64,000 nt of DNA from Actinomadura mexicana (GCF_900188105.1 NZ_FZNP01000005.1:310001-374000); one strand, 5' to 3'. Counted from the first letter of the stretch, positions 54,507-63,060 are shown. Translations and numbers: made by a program. Notes: generated from the sequence alone by a model not told the origin.

Positions 54507-55520
54507 TCAGCTCCCTCCGCCGCAGCCGCCGCCCCCACCGCAACCGCTCCCCCCGCCGCAACCGCTCCCCCCGCCGCAGCCGCTCCCGCTCCCGCCGCCG
54601 CACGAGCCGCCGCCTCCGCAGGAGGAGGACGAGCACACCGCGGCGGTCGGGGAGCAGGTGAAAGTCACGGGGTCACCGGAGGAGGCCGAGGAGCCGCCGG
54701 CGGAGGCCACGGTCCCGCCCATCTCCAGGTACCGGCCGAGCCCCACGGTCTGGGCGAACGCCGGGTCGAGCGCCATGAGCGCGGCCGTGCCGAACAGCGC
54801 CACCCCCATCAGCGCGGCGGGGGCGGGCAGCCCCGGGCAGGACGGTCCGTTCGCCGGGTCGAGGGCGGGCTGGGACTCCCTGAGCCGCTCGACGGCCCGC
54901 TCGCCCTCCCGCGTCCGCTCGGCGCCCCGACCGAGGGTGAGGGCGCCGAAACCGAGGCCGGTCAGCGCGGCCAGCGGAACCACCTTGGCCGGCAACCCGT
55001 CGAAGGCGTCACTCACGACGAAGGCGGCGAAGCCGAGGAGGATCCATCCGTACATGACCAGCTGGAGGCGGTGCAGCCGGCGGCGCCCTGCCGGCCCGAG
55101 CACCATCCCCTGCCCGGCGAGCCCGTCGCGGAGCCGGCGGAGCGCCGCGCGCACGCCCGGCTCGGCGGTGACCTGCGCGAGCGTCTCGGCCCGCAGGTAG
55201 GCGATCGCCCAGAAGACCGCTGTGTCCAGGAGCGTCCCGGCCGCGCGCGAGTCGTCCCCGGGCGGCTCGACGGCCAGCAGCCGGCCGTCGGCGTAGGCGT
55301 CGACCGCGCCGTCCAGCCGCAGCGCCGTGACCGAGGCGGCGATCGCGTGGCGCCCCCCGCCGTTCAGATAGGCGACCTCGTACGGATGCAGCTCGCGCGT
55401 GGGGGGCGTACCCCGCAGCACCGCGGCCCGGATCCTTCGCAGGAGGGCCAGCAGCCCCAGCCCGACCAGGAGGTGGGCCGCGAGTAACCACAGTTGGGGG
55501 CCCAGGATCTCGTCCGCCAT
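54507..55520 (-). CDS. TIGR04222 membrane protein with Cys/Gly-periodic tail, candidate MNIO substrate
   Basis: A 337-residue protein. One helix at residues ~10-27, then the TIGR04222 domain (HPYEVAYLNGGGRHAIAASVTAL), then two more helices near 154-170 and 180-196 and a fourth near 232-250. After residue 285 the chain becomes almost only Gly, Ser and Cys, with Cys at 289, 296, 301, 307, 315, 321, 327 and 333. TIGR04222 proteins are known for such low-complexity ends and for standing next to DUF692 genes. The start ATG at 55520 has GGGAG six bases upstream; a codon 21 positions earlier is open but lacks a ribosome site. Confidence 0.88.
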   Translation of the reverse strand: MADEILGPQLWLLAAHLLVGLGLLALLRRIRAAVLRGTPPTRELHPYEVAYLNGGGRHAIAASVTALRLDGAVDAYADGRLLAVEPPGDDSRAAGTLLDTAVFWAIAYLRAETLAQVTAEPGVRAALRRLRDGLAGQGMVLGPAGRRRLHRLQLVMYGWILLGFAAFVVSDAFDGLPAKVVPLAALTGLGFGALTLGRGAERTREGERAVERLRESQPALDPANGPSCPGLPAPAALMGVALFGTAALMALDPAFAQTVGLGRYLEMGGTVASAGGSSASSGDPVTFTCSPTAAVCSSSSCGGGGSCGGGSGSGCGGGSGCGGGSGCGGGGGCGGGS

Positions 55521-55590
55521 GACGTGCTCCCGTCGCGATGCGCTTCTACCCGGTTCGACGCGGGCGCCGCCACGGCGGTTCACCCCCGCG

Positions 55591-56268
55591 CTACTCCTCC
55601 TCGTCGAGACCCTTCTCGATGGCGTAGCGGACGAGTTCGACGCGGTTGTGGAGCTGGAGCTTGCCGAGGGTGTTCTGCACGTGGTTCTGCACCGTCCGGT
55701 GGGACAGGACGAGGCGCTGCGCGATCTGCTTGTACGTCAGCCCCTTCGCGACGAGGCGCAGCACCTCGGTCTCGCGCTCGGTCAGCCGCGGCGCGTCGTC
55801 GTCCTCGCGGGCGGGGGCGGCGGCGAGGCGGCGGTACTCGCCGAGGACGAGCCCGGCGAGGCCCGGGGTGAAGACGGCGTCGCCCTCGCCGGTCCGCCGG
55901 ACGGCGTCGAGGAACTCCTCGCGGGCCGCGGACTTGAGCAGGTAGCCGGTCGCGCCCGCCTTCACCGCCTCCAGGACGTCCTGCTGCTCGCCGCTCGCCG
56001 ACAGCACCAGCACGCGGACGGGCGGGTCGGCGGCGGCGAGGCGCCGGGTCACCTCCACCCCCCCGAGGTCGGGCAGCTGGAGGTCGACCACGGCGACCTG
56101 CGGGCGCGCGGCGGCCGCGATGCGGACGGCGGCGCGGCCCTCCCCCGCGGTCGCGACCACGTCGTGGCCGACCTCGGCCAGGTCGCGGGCCACCGCCTCG
56201 CGCCACATCGGGTGGTCGTCCACGACCATGACCCGCAGGGGCCTGAGGGGAACGTCGCTCACGGTCAC
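55591..56268 (-). CDS. macR: NarL/LuxR-family response regulator, MacR-like
   Basis: A 225-residue regulator: receiver domain with MVVDDHPMWREAVARDL and Asp in VVDLQLPDLGGVEV, then a LuxR helix-turn-helix (LTERETEVLRLVAKGLTYKQIAQRLVLSHRTVQNHVQNTL). The partner kinase directly upstream has the MacS layout, so I call it MacR; in Streptomyces this pair affects morphology and antibiotic output. The start overlaps the kinase stop (GTGA). The MNIO cassette starts 70 bases downstream on the same strand. Confidence 0.85.
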   Translation of the reverse strand: MTVSDVPLRPLRVMVVDDHPMWREAVARDLAEVGHDVVATAGEGRAAVRIAAAARPQVAVVDLQLPDLGGVEVTRRLAAADPPVRVLVLSASGEQQDVLEAVKAGATGYLLKSAAREEFLDAVRRTGEGDAVFTPGLAGLVLGEYRRLAAAPAREDDDAPRLTERETEVLRLVAKGLTYKQIAQRLVLSHRTVQNHVQNTLGKLQLHNRVELVRYAIEKGLDEEE

Positions 56269-57449
56269 ACCCTAGCCCGCGGCACGGTCATCTCGACCTC
56301 GGTCCCGTCGCCCTCCGCGGAGACGATCGACACGGTGCCGCCGAGGTCGGCGATGCGGCCGCGGATGGACTGGGCGACGCCGAGCCGCCCGTCCGCCGCC
56401 GCCCGGTCCAGCCGCCCGGGGGGCATGCCCGGGCCGTCGTCGCGGACGCTGACGGTGACCGTGCCCTCCCCGTCCTCCAGCAGGACCCACGCGCGTGCGC
56501 CGTCGCCGCAGTGCCGCCGGACGTTGTCCAGGGCCGCCGCCACCGCCGCCTCGACCTCCCCGGCGGCCTGCGCCGGCAGCCGCACCTCCGTTGCGGGCGT
56601 CGAGACCGTCACGGAGGTGGAGGCGTGCCCGGTGAGCAGCGGGCGCAGGTCCGTCCCCGCGCCGGGGGCGGCCGCGGGCGGCGCCGCCGGGCCCGCGCCG
56701 ACGAGGGAGCGCAGCGCCGCCTCCTGCTCGCCCGCGAGGCGGCCGAGCTCGGCCGCCTCGCCGCCGAGCTCGCCGCCGCGCCGCTGCACCATCGCCAGGA
56801 CCTGCAGTACCGAGTCGTGGATGCGGCGCGCCAGCCGTTCCCGCTCGCGGGTCGCCGCCTCCAGCTCGACGGCCCGCGCCAGCCGCGCCTCCGCCTCCCG
56901 CGCCAGCCGCACGACGTGCCCGACGACGAGGCCGGCGAGGAACAGCAGCACGATGCCGTTGAACGTAGTGCCGCCGATGCCGCCGCTCGTCCCGGCGACC
57001 GCGTGCACCAGCAGGTTCGCGGCGGCCAGGACGGCCGCGGCGGCGATGCCGGCCCGCCGCCCGCCGACGACCGCCCACGCCAGCACCGCGGCCGCCACCC
57101 ACGACACCGGCAGCGTCGGGCGTCCGGCGGCGATGTTCTCGGACGTCTCCACCCACGCCGTCGCCAGCACGCACCCCGCCGCGACGGCGAGGTCGGCGGC
57201 CGGCAGCACCCGGCCGCGGCGCCCCGGGCCGCCGGAGGCGAACGCGGCGGGCACGAAGGCGAACGACGCGTAGCCGGTCCATCCGGCCATGACGGCGAGG
57301 ACCGCCCATCCGCCGAGCGGGTGGGCGTAGCCGCCGGAGTTCATGGCGATCACGACCGCCGCGTAGCACAGGGCCAGCCCGCGGTAGACGGCCACGGCCC
57401 GCCACAGGGCGGTCTCCAGGCCCGTCCCGCGCGGCTCAGCCGCCGTCAC
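56265..57449 (-). CDS. macS: Sensor histidine kinase, MacS-like (DUF5931 type)
   Basis: A 394-residue membrane kinase. About five or six N-terminal helices (from VYRGLALCYAAVVIAMN to FNGIVLLFLAGLVVGHVV, residues ~20-180) form the DUF5931-like sensor, with no large external domain. Then HisKA_3: ARRIHDSVLQVLAMVQRRG with the phospho-His, and an ATPase domain with ALDNVRRHCGDGA, VRDDGPGMP and a short C-terminal lid. Overlaps the acyltransferase gene by 14 bases and macR by four. Confidence 0.87.
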   Translation of the reverse strand: MTAAEPRGTGLETALWRAVAVYRGLALCYAAVVIAMNSGGYAHPLGGWAVLAVMAGWTGYASFAFVPAAFASGGPGRRGRVLPAADLAVAAGCVLATAWVETSENIAAGRPTLPVSWVAAAVLAWAVVGGRRAGIAAAAVLAAANLLVHAVAGTSGGIGGTTFNGIVLLFLAGLVVGHVVRLAREAEARLARAVELEAATRERERLARRIHDSVLQVLAMVQRRGGELGGEAAELGRLAGEQEAALRSLVGAGPAAPPAAAPGAGTDLRPLLTGHASTSVTVSTPATEVRLPAQAAGEVEAAVAAALDNVRRHCGDGARAWVLLEDGEGTVTVSVRDDGPGMPPGRLDRAAADGRLGVAQSIRGRIADLGGTVSIVSAEGDGTEVEMTVPRARV

Positions 57450-58170
57450 TCAGCCCTCCGTCGTCCTCGACCGGGCGCGCCCGCTTGCCGGCCATCTCGG
57501 CCTTCACCTCGGCGGCGTACCGGTCGACGTACTCCTGTTCCGACAGCTTCCTGATCGCCATCATGATCTCGTCGGTGATCTCGCGGAGCACCTCGTGGTC
57601 GTCCTCGCGGCCGTAGTGGCGGGAGAAGTCGAGGGGCTCGCCGAAACGGACGCCCGGCCGGATCCCGAGCCGCGGGTACGGCCGGCCGGGCGGCATCAGC
57701 TCGAACGTGTTGACCATCGCCATCGGGATCACCGGCACGCGCGACTTCAGCGCCAGCCGCGCGACCCCCGTCTTGCCGCGGTACAGCCGGTTGTCGGGGG
57801 CCCGGGTGCCCTCGGGGTAGATGCCGAGCAGCCGGCCCTCGGCGAGGATCCGCAGCCCGGTCTGCAGCGCCGCCTCGGCCGCCGAGCCGCCGGTCCGGTC
57901 GACCGGCACCACCCCGACGCCGGTGAAGAAGCCCTTGCTGAGCAGGCCCTTGATCCCCCTGCCGGTGAAGTAGTCCTCCTTGCCGATGAAGTAGATCGGG
58001 CGCATCAGGGGCAGCGGGCCGAAGAAGTGGTCGGCGAACGACTGGTGGTTGCTCACCATCAGCGCCGGCCCGCGCTTCGGGACGTTGCGCACCCCCCGGT
58101 TCCGCGGCCACCACAGCAGGTACATGACCGGGGAGAGGACGATCCTCAGCAGGATCCAGAACCAGAGCAT
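57436..58170 (-). CDS. 1-acyl-sn-glycerol-3-phosphate acyltransferase family protein
   Basis: A 244-residue PlsC-type enzyme of phospholipid synthesis. One N-terminal helix (LWFWILLRIVLSPVMYLLWW), the catalytic NHQSFADHFF (H-x4-D), GKEDYFTGRGIKGLLSKGFF, and the glycerophosphate motif IYPEGTRAPDNRLYRGKTG. ATG at 58170 (MLWFW); an earlier in-frame ATG at 58251 adds unrelated sequence. It heads the transcription unit that runs on into macS-macR. Confidence 0.9.
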   Translation of the reverse strand: MLWFWILLRIVLSPVMYLLWWPRNRGVRNVPKRGPALMVSNHQSFADHFFGPLPLMRPIYFIGKEDYFTGRGIKGLLSKGFFTGVGVVPVDRTGGSAAEAALQTGLRILAEGRLLGIYPEGTRAPDNRLYRGKTGVARLALKSRVPVIPMAMVNTFELMPPGRPYPRLGIRPGVRFGEPLDFSRHYGREDDHEVLREITDEIMMAIRKLSEQEYVDRYAAEVKAEMAGKRARPVEDDGGLSDGG

Positions 58171-58465
58171 CGTATGCGGGTACCTTTCCCTCGGACCGGA
58201 CGCCCCCGCGCGGGCGTGCCCCGGTCCTGGCCGACGGGGATGATGGGACATCCTCCCACTGTCCGTCCCGCCGATCTACCGACCGGTACCCGTCACCGGA
58301 ACCCGGTCGCGCCCCGGCGGCGGGCCGGGAATAACCGTAGGCTCGGAGCGGTAAATCTCAATCGGGTGCGCCGGGGGGCTTGTCCCGGGCGGCGCAGCGA
58401 ATACCGTGGGACACACGTTTCGGGGTGTCAGGGAGTGCCTCCGCACGGGGGCGACCGGGCATCAC

Positions 58466-58543
58466 ATGTCAATGGGGGGAGCGGAGGCCGCCATGCCGGT
58501 GCTGTCGGTCACGCCGGAGTCGTCGAAGGAGCCGGCCCCGTGA
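58466..58543 (+). CDS. Tiny ORF translationally coupled to the next gene
   Basis: A 25-codon frame whose TGA overlaps the downstream GTG start (GTGA), so the next gene, which has no clear ribosome site of its own, is probably reached by coupling. A shorter version starts at the ATG at 58493 (MPVLSVTPESSKEPAP), which has GCGGAGG five bases upstream and is the better-supported start. The ~295 bases before it (58171-58465) hold no other gene; they form the divergent promoter region between this unit and the acyltransferase gene. Confidence 0.5.
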   Translation: MSMGGAEAAMPVLSVTPESSKEPAP

Positions 58544-59400
58544 ATCGCCGTGGCAATGGACTGTCAGCGGAGACCTACGCCCCACTGGTCGACCTCGCGC
58601 CGCATCTCGCGGACGCGATGCTGTCGGCGCTCGGCGAGGCGGGCGTGGCGGCCTACGCGGCGTCCCCGTCCGGCCTGCCGGAGATCGCCGAGGCGGCCGC
58701 GGAGCCGGTCGCCGGCGACGTCCTCGACCGGCTGTACGTGGACGTCGAGATGAAACCGGCCGCCGAGGGCATCCTGCGCGTGCACCTCGCCCGGCTGCGC
58801 GAGGCCTCCGCCCGCGGTTCCGACGGCGAGCGCGAGGGCGCCGAGCTCGCCGACGCCGACCCGCTCGGCGCCGACCGGCCGGACGCCGCGGAGCGCGCCG
58901 GCACCGGCCTCGCCGACCCGGGCAAGGGCCAGGCGGGCGGCGCCGCCGACCGCGACGAGGACGCCATCTGGGCCGAGATCGTCGCCGGGTACGACGCCGT
59001 CCCCGAGGGCGACGAGGTCCCCTGGCCCGACGAGGAGAACATCGGCGAGCCCGCCGGCCCCCGGGGCGAGGGCGAGGACCGCACCGGGCGGCTGCCCCGC
59101 GCCCGCGTGATCAAGCCGGCCGACGAGCCGTCGTCCCCGGCCGGCGACGACGATGACGACGAGGGGCACTACGTCCCGCCGCCTCCCCCGCCGCTGCCGA
59201 GCGCCGACCCGCTCACCAAGGGCGCCTGGATCGCGCTGATCGGCGGCCCCGTCTACCTGCTGGTCACCGTCATCCTCGACTGGGAGGTCCCCGGCTGGGC
59301 CGCCTTCCTGGCCGTCGCCGCGTTCATCGGCGGCTTCGTCACCCTCGTCCTGCGCATGGGCGACGAGCCCCGCGATCCCGACGACGGGGCCGTCGTCTAG
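58540..59400 (+). CDS. Conserved actinobacterial protein with two C-terminal membrane helices
   Basis: A 286-residue protein. It starts NRRGNGLSAETYAPLVDLAPHLADAMLSALGEAGVAAYA, a conserved opening in Streptomyces homologues, followed by DVLDRLYVDVEM, a charged low-complexity middle (~100-190), a proline run (YVPPPPPPLP) and two membrane helices (WIALIGGPVYLLVTVILDW, FLAVAAFIGGFVTLVLRMG). Function unknown; the fold suggests a soluble head held on the inner face of the membrane. GTG start coupled to the tiny ORF. Its stop shares the CTAG with the stop of the convergent gene. Confidence 0.8.
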   Translation: MNRRGNGLSAETYAPLVDLAPHLADAMLSALGEAGVAAYAASPSGLPEIAEAAAEPVAGDVLDRLYVDVEMKPAAEGILRVHLARLREASARGSDGEREGAELADADPLGADRPDAAERAGTGLADPGKGQAGGAADRDEDAIWAEIVAGYDAVPEGDEVPWPDEENIGEPAGPRGEGEDRTGRLPRARVIKPADEPSSPAGDDDDDEGHYVPPPPPPLPSADPLTKGAWIALIGGPVYLLVTVILDWEVPGWAAFLAVAAFIGGFVTLVLRMGDEPRDPDDGAVV

Positions 59401-60092
59401 GGCAGCGCCAGCTCGGCCAGTACGGGCCGGTGGTCGGTGGCCAGGGGATGGTCGCCGGCGTCGTCGGGCGGTACCCCGCACGCGATGATCCGCACGGCCG
59501 GGTCGGCGAAGACGCCGTCGATGCGGCGCTTCGGGTCGCGCGCGGTGAAGGTGCGTTCCCCGCCCGCCGGAGCGGTCGCGTGGCAGTCCTGGAAGCGGTC
59601 GGTCAGCAGCGACCAGGAGGGGCCGCCAGGCTCCTCGTTGACGTCGCCCGCGAGGACCACCGGGGCGCCGTGGCGGTCGCGGGCGCGGTCCAGGTGGGCG
59701 AGGATCTCGTGGACGTGCCGCAGGCGCGGGCCGCCCGCCAGGTCCAGGTGGGTGCTCGCGGCGATCAGGCGGGCGCCGCCGACCTCCAGGACGGCGATCG
59801 CGAGGGCACGGCGGTGCAGGCCCGGGTCCGGGGTGAGCAGGTGGAACTCGCGGGCCACGCGGCGCACCCGCGGCGCGGCGAGGACGGCGAGGCCGCAGGC
59901 CCGTCGCCCGGCCGCGATCCGCAGGCCGCACGCCCGCGCCAGGCGGCGGCGCTGCAGCCGCCACCCCCAGAAGCGCGGGACCTCCTGCACGCACACCACG
60001 TCCGGGGCGTTCGCACGGACGACGCGGGCCACGGCGGCCGGGTCGTCGCGCAGCGACCGGACGTTGTAGGAGAGCAGCCGGACGGCGGCCAC
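59397..60092 (-). CDS. Endonuclease/exonuclease/phosphatase family hydrolase
   Basis: A 231-residue protein of the EEP superfamily: RLLSYNVRSLRDDPAAVARVV, VVCVQEVPRF with the Mg-binding Glu, STHLDLAGGP, LAGDVNEEPGG, RIDGVFAD and the final TDHRPVLAEL with catalytic Asp-His. No export signal. The substrate (nucleic acid, phospholipid or inositol phosphate) cannot be told. GTG at 60092, two bases after the glucokinase stop, so both share a transcript. Confidence 0.88.
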   Translation of the reverse strand: MAAVRLLSYNVRSLRDDPAAVARVVRANAPDVVCVQEVPRFWGWRLQRRRLARACGLRIAAGRRACGLAVLAAPRVRRVAREFHLLTPDPGLHRRALAIAVLEVGGARLIAASTHLDLAGGPRLRHVHEILAHLDRARDRHGAPVVLAGDVNEEPGGPSWSLLTDRFQDCHATAPAGGERTFTARDPKRRIDGVFADPAVRIIACGVPPDDAGDHPLATDHRPVLAELALP

Positions 60093-60094
60093 GC

Positions 60095-61063
60095 CTAGAC
60101 GATCACGTCCTGGAACGGGCGGACGCGGGCCAGGTCGGCGGCGCCGACGATGCCCGCCGCGGAGCCCAGCTCCGCGATCCGGATGTCGGGCAGCGGGCGG
60201 TGGCCGCGGCCGGTCAGGGCGTCCTCGAACGCGGCGCGGATCGGGTCGAGCAGCAGGTCGCCGGCGTCCGAAAGGCCGCCGCCGATGATGAAGGCGCCCG
60301 GATCGAGGATCGCGCTGAGGTCGGCCAGGCCCTGGCCCGCCCAGTGCGCGATCGTCCTGAAGCACTCCAGCGCCGCCTTGTCGCCCTCCCGGGCCGCCTG
60401 CGACACCTCGGGGCCGCTGATGCCCTCGGGCCGCCCGTCGCCGAGCTCCAGCAGGCGCCCAGCCATCGCGGGCGCCACCCGGGCCAGGTCGCGCGCCTCG
60501 TGCACGAGGGCGTTGCCGCTGGCGTACTGCTCCCAGCAGCCGCGGTTGCCGCAGCCGCAGCGGCGCCCGTCCGGGACGACCCGGAAGTGCCCCATCTCCG
60601 CGCCGATGCCGAACCGGCCCCGGTAAAGCTCGCCGTTGATGATGATGCCGCCGCCGATGCCGGTGCCGAGGGCCACCAGGACGAGGAAGTTCTCGCCGCG
60701 CCCGGCGCCGAACCGGGCCTCGCCCCACGCGGTGGCGTTGCCGTCGTTCTCCACGACGACGGGCAGCCCGACGAGGCTCTCCACCTTCTCCTTGATCGGC
60801 TCGTCGCGCCAGGCGAGGTTCGGCGCGAACAGCACGGTGGAGCGGGTCTCGTCGACGAAGCCCGCCGTGCCGAGCCCGACCGCCGAGACCGCCTCGTACT
60901 TGCTCTTGAGCAGGTCGACGACCTCGGCGATGGTCTCGGCGGTCTCCTTGGGGTTGGTCGTGGGAGTCGGCCGGCGGACCTTCTCCAGGATCGTCCCCCG
61001 GTCGTCGACGACCCCCGCGGCCACCTTCGTGCCGCCCACATCCACGCCGATGGTCAGGGCCAT
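60095..61063 (-). CDS. glkA: ROK-family glucokinase
   Basis: Phosphorylates glucose and takes part in carbon catabolite control in streptomycetes. The 322-residue protein has LTIGVDVGGTKVAAGVVD, VENDGNATAWGEARFGAG, LGTGIGGGIIINGELYRG, GAEMGHFRV and the zinc motif CGCGNRGCWEQYASG. All ROK residues are intact. GGAGGAGGAAGGG precedes the ATG at 61063. It sits upstream of the EEP hydrolase. Confidence 0.94.
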   Translation of the reverse strand: MALTIGVDVGGTKVAAGVVDDRGTILEKVRRPTPTTNPKETAETIAEVVDLLKSKYEAVSAVGLGTAGFVDETRSTVLFAPNLAWRDEPIKEKVESLVGLPVVVENDGNATAWGEARFGAGRGENFLVLVALGTGIGGGIIINGELYRGRFGIGAEMGHFRVVPDGRRCGCGNRGCWEQYASGNALVHEARDLARVAPAMAGRLLELGDGRPEGISGPEVSQAAREGDKAALECFRTIAHWAGQGLADLSAILDPGAFIIGGGLSDAGDLLLDPIRAAFEDALTGRGHRPLPDIRIAELGSAAGIVGAADLARVRPFQDVIV

Positions 61064-61112
61064 GTAACCCTTCCTCCTCCTCGCGTCGCCCCTGGCTGGA
61101 GCCACTCCCGCT

Positions 61113-61622
61113 CTACCCGATGTCGATGGGGCCGCCGGTGGCGGCCGACCACGGGTCGCCCGGATCGGGACGTTCCGACCGATCCGACGTACCCGCCCGC
61201 GCGCCCTCCGACGCCTCCGGCGGCCCCGTCCGGCCGGACCGCCGCGTCCGGTGGGACTCCTGCGCCCGGTCGGACGCGCGGGTCCGCTCGAACGCCGCCA
61301 CGACGTCCAGCGCGGCGGCGACCAGGGACTGCCCGGCCTCGCGCAGGTGCCGTCCCACGTCGCCGCCGGACTCCCGCTTGATCGCGATGGCCCGGCAGAC
61401 CGGGCAGTCGCGGCACTCGGGGGCGCCGGTGGCGATGTGCGGCCCGCGCGCCTCCCCGGCCGGCCCGCCGGGCGGCTCGTCGGCGATGGCACGGTCCCAT
61501 ACGTCCCCGGCCGGCTCGTCCCGGCCCGCGCGCTCGTCCCGGCCGCCGCCGCCCACCCGCCTGATCAGCGCGTCGACGAGCTTGGCCGCCTCGTCCAGGA
61601 CGTCGCCCGACTGGTCGCTCAT
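61113..61622 (-). CDS. DUF5304-like protein
   Basis: A 169-residue hydrophilic protein. The N-terminal helix DQSGDVLDEAAKLVDALIRRV is followed by a disordered acidic stretch, then ECRDCPVCRAIAIKRE with three closely spaced Cys (C-x2-C-x2-C), a helix REAGQSLVAAALDVVAAFER, and a long charged tail. The first helix, the Cys cluster and the VGRHLREAGQSL helix are typical of DUF5304, which is always near glkA and an SRPBCC gene in actinobacteria as I recall. Role unknown; the Cys cluster may bind metal. Confidence 0.75.
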   Translation of the reverse strand: MSDQSGDVLDEAAKLVDALIRRVGGGGRDERAGRDEPAGDVWDRAIADEPPGGPAGEARGPHIATGAPECRDCPVCRAIAIKRESGGDVGRHLREAGQSLVAAALDVVAAFERTRASDRAQESHRTRRSGRTGPPEASEGARAGTSDRSERPDPGDPWSAATGGPIDIG

Positions 61623-61699
61623 GTCTCCATCTTCCATCCGTCGTCGGCGTGAACGGTATCGCCTCCGCGCCGTGTTCAGGCCACCACCCGCGGGCGGGC

Positions 61700-62134
61700 T
61701 CAGCCCTCCACGTGACGCTTGAGGCCCTTGAGGGCGGAGTCGGTGATCCGCTTCTCGCCCTTGCGCTTCACCATGCCGATCATGGGGATGCGGACGTCCA
61801 CGGCCAGCTCGTAGGTCACCTCGGTGACGCCGTCCTCCTCGGCCAGGGCGTAGGTGCCGTGCAGCCCCGTGACGACCGTGCCCGGCTCCACCAGCTCCCA
61901 CGTCACCCGGTCGTCGCCCTCCCAGGTGTAGGCGAGCCCGACGGTGTCGCTGAACGGGCCGCCGTCGAACGTGAGGCGGGCGCGGGCGGCCCGGCCGTCC
62001 TCGCCCCTCTCCTGCACGGTGAACTCGCGGATGCCGCTCGCCCACTCCGGGTACGCCTCGAGATCGGCGATCACCGCCATGATCTCGGACCTCCCGGCCT
62101 TGACCGTGATGGAGGTACTCGTGCGGTCCGCCAT
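61700..62134 (-). CDS. SRPBCC (START-like) family protein
   Basis: A 144-residue protein with the polyketide cyclase/dehydrase fold: DRTSTSITVKAGRSEIMAVIADLEAYPEWASGIREF, VGLAYTWEGDDRVTWELV, VTYELAVDVRIPMIGMVKRKGEKRITDSALKGLKRHVEG. Such proteins hold a hydrophobic ligand in a deep cavity; nothing here indicates which. ATG at 62134. Lies between DUF5304 and the metallophosphoesterase on the same strand. Confidence 0.85.
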   Translation of the reverse strand: MADRTSTSITVKAGRSEIMAVIADLEAYPEWASGIREFTVQERGEDGRAARARLTFDGGPFSDTVGLAYTWEGDDRVTWELVEPGTVVTGLHGTYALAEEDGVTEVTYELAVDVRIPMIGMVKRKGEKRITDSALKGLKRHVEG

Positions 62135-62196
62135 CTGCGTCTCCCTCCGGCTCGCCCCGAACCCCTGCGGGCCCGCTGTCCCTAGAGAAGTATGGT

Positions 62197-62964
62197 TCAC
62201 ACCGTCAGGACGTAGGGCACACCGCGCACGCGGAAGTGCCCGACGTTCACGCATTCGGTGCGGCCGATGCGGGTCCGGCTCGCGAGCGGCTGGTGGACGT
62301 GCCCGAACAGAACGTACTTCGGCTGCGTGCGGTGGATCGCCTCCAGGACCGCCTCGCTGCCGCGCTCGAACCTGCGCGCCACGGTGTCGTACAGCAGTTC
62401 GGGGACGGCGGGCGGGATGTGGCAGCACAGCACGTCCACCGCGCCGACCGCCTCGACCTTGGCCGCGTAGGCGTCCTCGTCCAGCTCGTAGGGGGTGCGG
62501 TACTCGGTGCGCAGGCCGCCCCCGACGAACCCGAACCGCAGGCCGCCGATCTCGGTGGTCTGGCCGTCCAGGACGTGGTGGCCGTCGCGCAGGTGCGCGT
62601 CCCACAGCCGGGGGACGTCGACGTTGCCGTAGGTCAGGTACGCCGGGGCGGGCATGGCCGCGAACAGCTCGGCGTACTGGCGGTTCACGGCCCGTTCGAT
62701 GTGCGGCCGGGCGTCCCCCTCCAGCGAGGCCCACAGGCCCCGGGAGAACTCGCGGGCCTCGTCGAAGCGCTTCTCGGTGCGCAGCCCGATGAAGCGGTCC
62801 GCGTTGTCCTGGCCGAACAGGTCGGCGAAGATCCCCTGCCCGTGGTCGTGGTAGTCGATGAACAGGATCAGGTCGCCCAGGCAGATGAGGGCGTCCGCAC
62901 CGTCCGCCGCGCCCGCCAGCGCGTCCGCGCGGCCGTGGACGTCGCTCACCACATGGATCCTCAT
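62197..62964 (-). CDS. Metallophosphoesterase
   Basis: A 255-residue calcineurin-like phosphoesterase. Metal ligands are visible in VVSDVHGRADAL, LICLGDLILFIDY, LTYGNVD, VLCCHIPP and VLFGHVHQPLASR. It is soluble and lacks a signal peptide. The substrate is unknown; family members range from cyclic nucleotide phosphodiesterases to RNA phosphatases. ATG at 62964. Confidence 0.88.
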   Translation of the reverse strand: MRIHVVSDVHGRADALAGAADGADALICLGDLILFIDYHDHGQGIFADLFGQDNADRFIGLRTEKRFDEAREFSRGLWASLEGDARPHIERAVNRQYAELFAAMPAPAYLTYGNVDVPRLWDAHLRDGHHVLDGQTTEIGGLRFGFVGGGLRTEYRTPYELDEDAYAAKVEAVGAVDVLCCHIPPAVPELLYDTVARRFERGSEAVLEAIHRTQPKYVLFGHVHQPLASRTRIGRTECVNVGHFRVRGVPYVLTV

Positions 62965-63060
62965 GAACCGAATGTAATAGTGCTGACCGCCGGAGTGAAC
63001 GGGCGGGTCGCGGCGGACGGCGCTCCTTCGGTCCTTGAAGGCACGGCCGGCGAGAAGCCG

